14,986 nucleotides of DNA from Candidatus Methanomethylophilaceae archaeon. GTDB lineage: Archaea > Thermoplasmatota > Thermoplasmata > Methanomassiliicoccales > Methanomethylophilaceae. The stretch covers positions 1-14,986 of the forward strand of contig SKHQ01000027.1 of NCBI GenBank assembly GCA_007116915.1, read 5' to 3'. Positions 14,849 through 14,986 of the stretch are shown piece after piece. Below the pieces are notes generated by a model that worked only from the letters and a program-made list of their open reading frames with translations, ran no database searches and was not told the DNA's origin. Both the position numbers and the translations under genes were made by a program. Every line of letters starts with the position of its first letter. The stretch's first letter is position 1.

Positions 14849-14856
14849 ATAAAATA
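14849..14856 (+). promoter_or_regulatory. TATA-like element facing the right edge
   Basis: ATAAAATA, centred about 27 nt upstream of an ATG at 14880, the spacing of a leaderless archaeal mRNA. It points to a transcription unit running out of the window on the plus strand. Confidence 0.4.
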
Positions 14857-14876
14857 CGGTTATCGTCATAAACCGT
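14856..14876. repeat. Inverted repeat ACGGTT-N9-AACCGT
   Basis: Perfect 6-bp arms at 14856-14861 and 14871-14876, lying between the TATA-like element and the ATG at 14880, where a repressor could cover the transcription start. Confidence 0.35.
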
Positions 14877-14879
14877 CCG

Positions 14880-14951
14880 ATGACCGAAGTCAATCCGTTG
14901 CCGTCAATTCTATCCGAATGCAGCGGAAGCCTTGGTCTAGTAGTACTGTAG
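14880..14951 (+). CDS. Possible 23-codon leaderless ORF (MTEVNPLPSILSECSGSLGL...)
   Basis: ATG placed at TATA spacing, ending at TAG 14949-14951, which falls at the foot of a strong hairpin. The peptide ends with a short hydrophobic run and matches nothing I know. It could be a leader peptide for a gene beyond the window, a small protein, or chance. Evidence is only position and spacing. Confidence 0.22.
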   Translation: MTEVNPLPSILSECSGSLGLVVL

Positions 14952-14976
14952 GGCCGCCCATCTTTTAGGCGGTCCT
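14950..14976 (+). promoter_or_regulatory. GC-rich hairpin at the window edge
   Basis: AGGGCCGCC (14950-14958) pairs with GGCGGTCCT (14968-14976): nine pairs including one G-U, with a 9-nt loop containing TTTT. It begins at the stop of the short ORF above. No T-run follows within the window, so it is not an obvious terminator; it may be the start of a structured RNA or leader element. Confidence 0.45.
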
Positions 14977-14986
14977 CTCATCTTAA

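Noticed and set aside
14949..14976. TAG followed by a hairpin, as in pyrrolysine (PYLIS-like) contexts
   Set aside because: The only other TAG examined, at the end of elp3, acts as a normal stop at the family's usual C-terminus, and the reading after this TAG (GRPSFRRSSHL) resembles no methylamine methyltransferase.

Overview
The window looks like a piece of an archaeal chromosome. The main evidence is a two-ring Cdc48/VAT-type AAA ATPase, an archaeal-type Elp3, a DUF89 protein with the archaeal CxxC N-terminus, a stand-alone PRC-barrel protein, a dolichol-phosphate-mannose-synthase-like enzyme, TATA elements about 26 nt upstream of several start codons (leaderless mRNAs), and GGAGG/GGTGA ribosome sites elsewhere. 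A euryarchaeon of the Thermoplasmata type (possibly the Methanomassiliicoccales side) fits, but that is an impression from gene content, not a phylogenetic result. Coding density is high and no gene-free stretch exceeds 300 bases. I see no tRNA, rRNA, CRISPR array or insertion sequence.

Layout. (1) Positions 1-2073, minus strand: an ABC importer operon of the taurine/nitrate/sulfonate type, ordered substrate-binding protein, permease, then the first codons of an ATPase cut by the window edge. The binding protein appears to be circularly permuted: the segment that normally opens the NMT1/SsuA-like fold is at its C-terminus. (2) 2092-2775: a divergent regulatory region rich in inverted repeats, then a winged-helix regulator that probably controls the importer. 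(3) 2954-6963: Elp3 (tRNA wobble-uridine modification) facing a convergent Cdc48 plus PRC-barrel pair, with the Elp3 and PRC genes overlapping at their stops. (4) 7132-9625: a GT-C membrane glycosyltransferase facing a two-gene membrane pair: a YjdF/DUF2238-like protein and an apparently degenerate paralogue. (5) 9757-14724: a surface-glycan neighbourhood with a sugar-1-phosphate nucleotidyltransferase, a DUF89 phosphatase-like protein, a soluble GT2 glycosyltransferase, a Wzx-like flippase and a polyprenyl-phosphate-mannose-synthase-like GT2. (6) 14725-14986: a promoter region with a run of inverted repeats, a possible 23-codon leaderless ORF and a strong hairpin at the window edge.

How the parts may work together. 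The nucleotidyltransferase would supply NDP-sugar, the GT2 enzymes would load sugars on lipid carriers, the flippase would move them across the membrane, and the GT-C enzyme could use the lipid-linked sugar outside. This is inferred from families and proximity; no substrate is shown by the sequence. The most unusual protein is the permuted binding protein; the least explained DNA is the hairpin-rich stretch from 14784 to the end.
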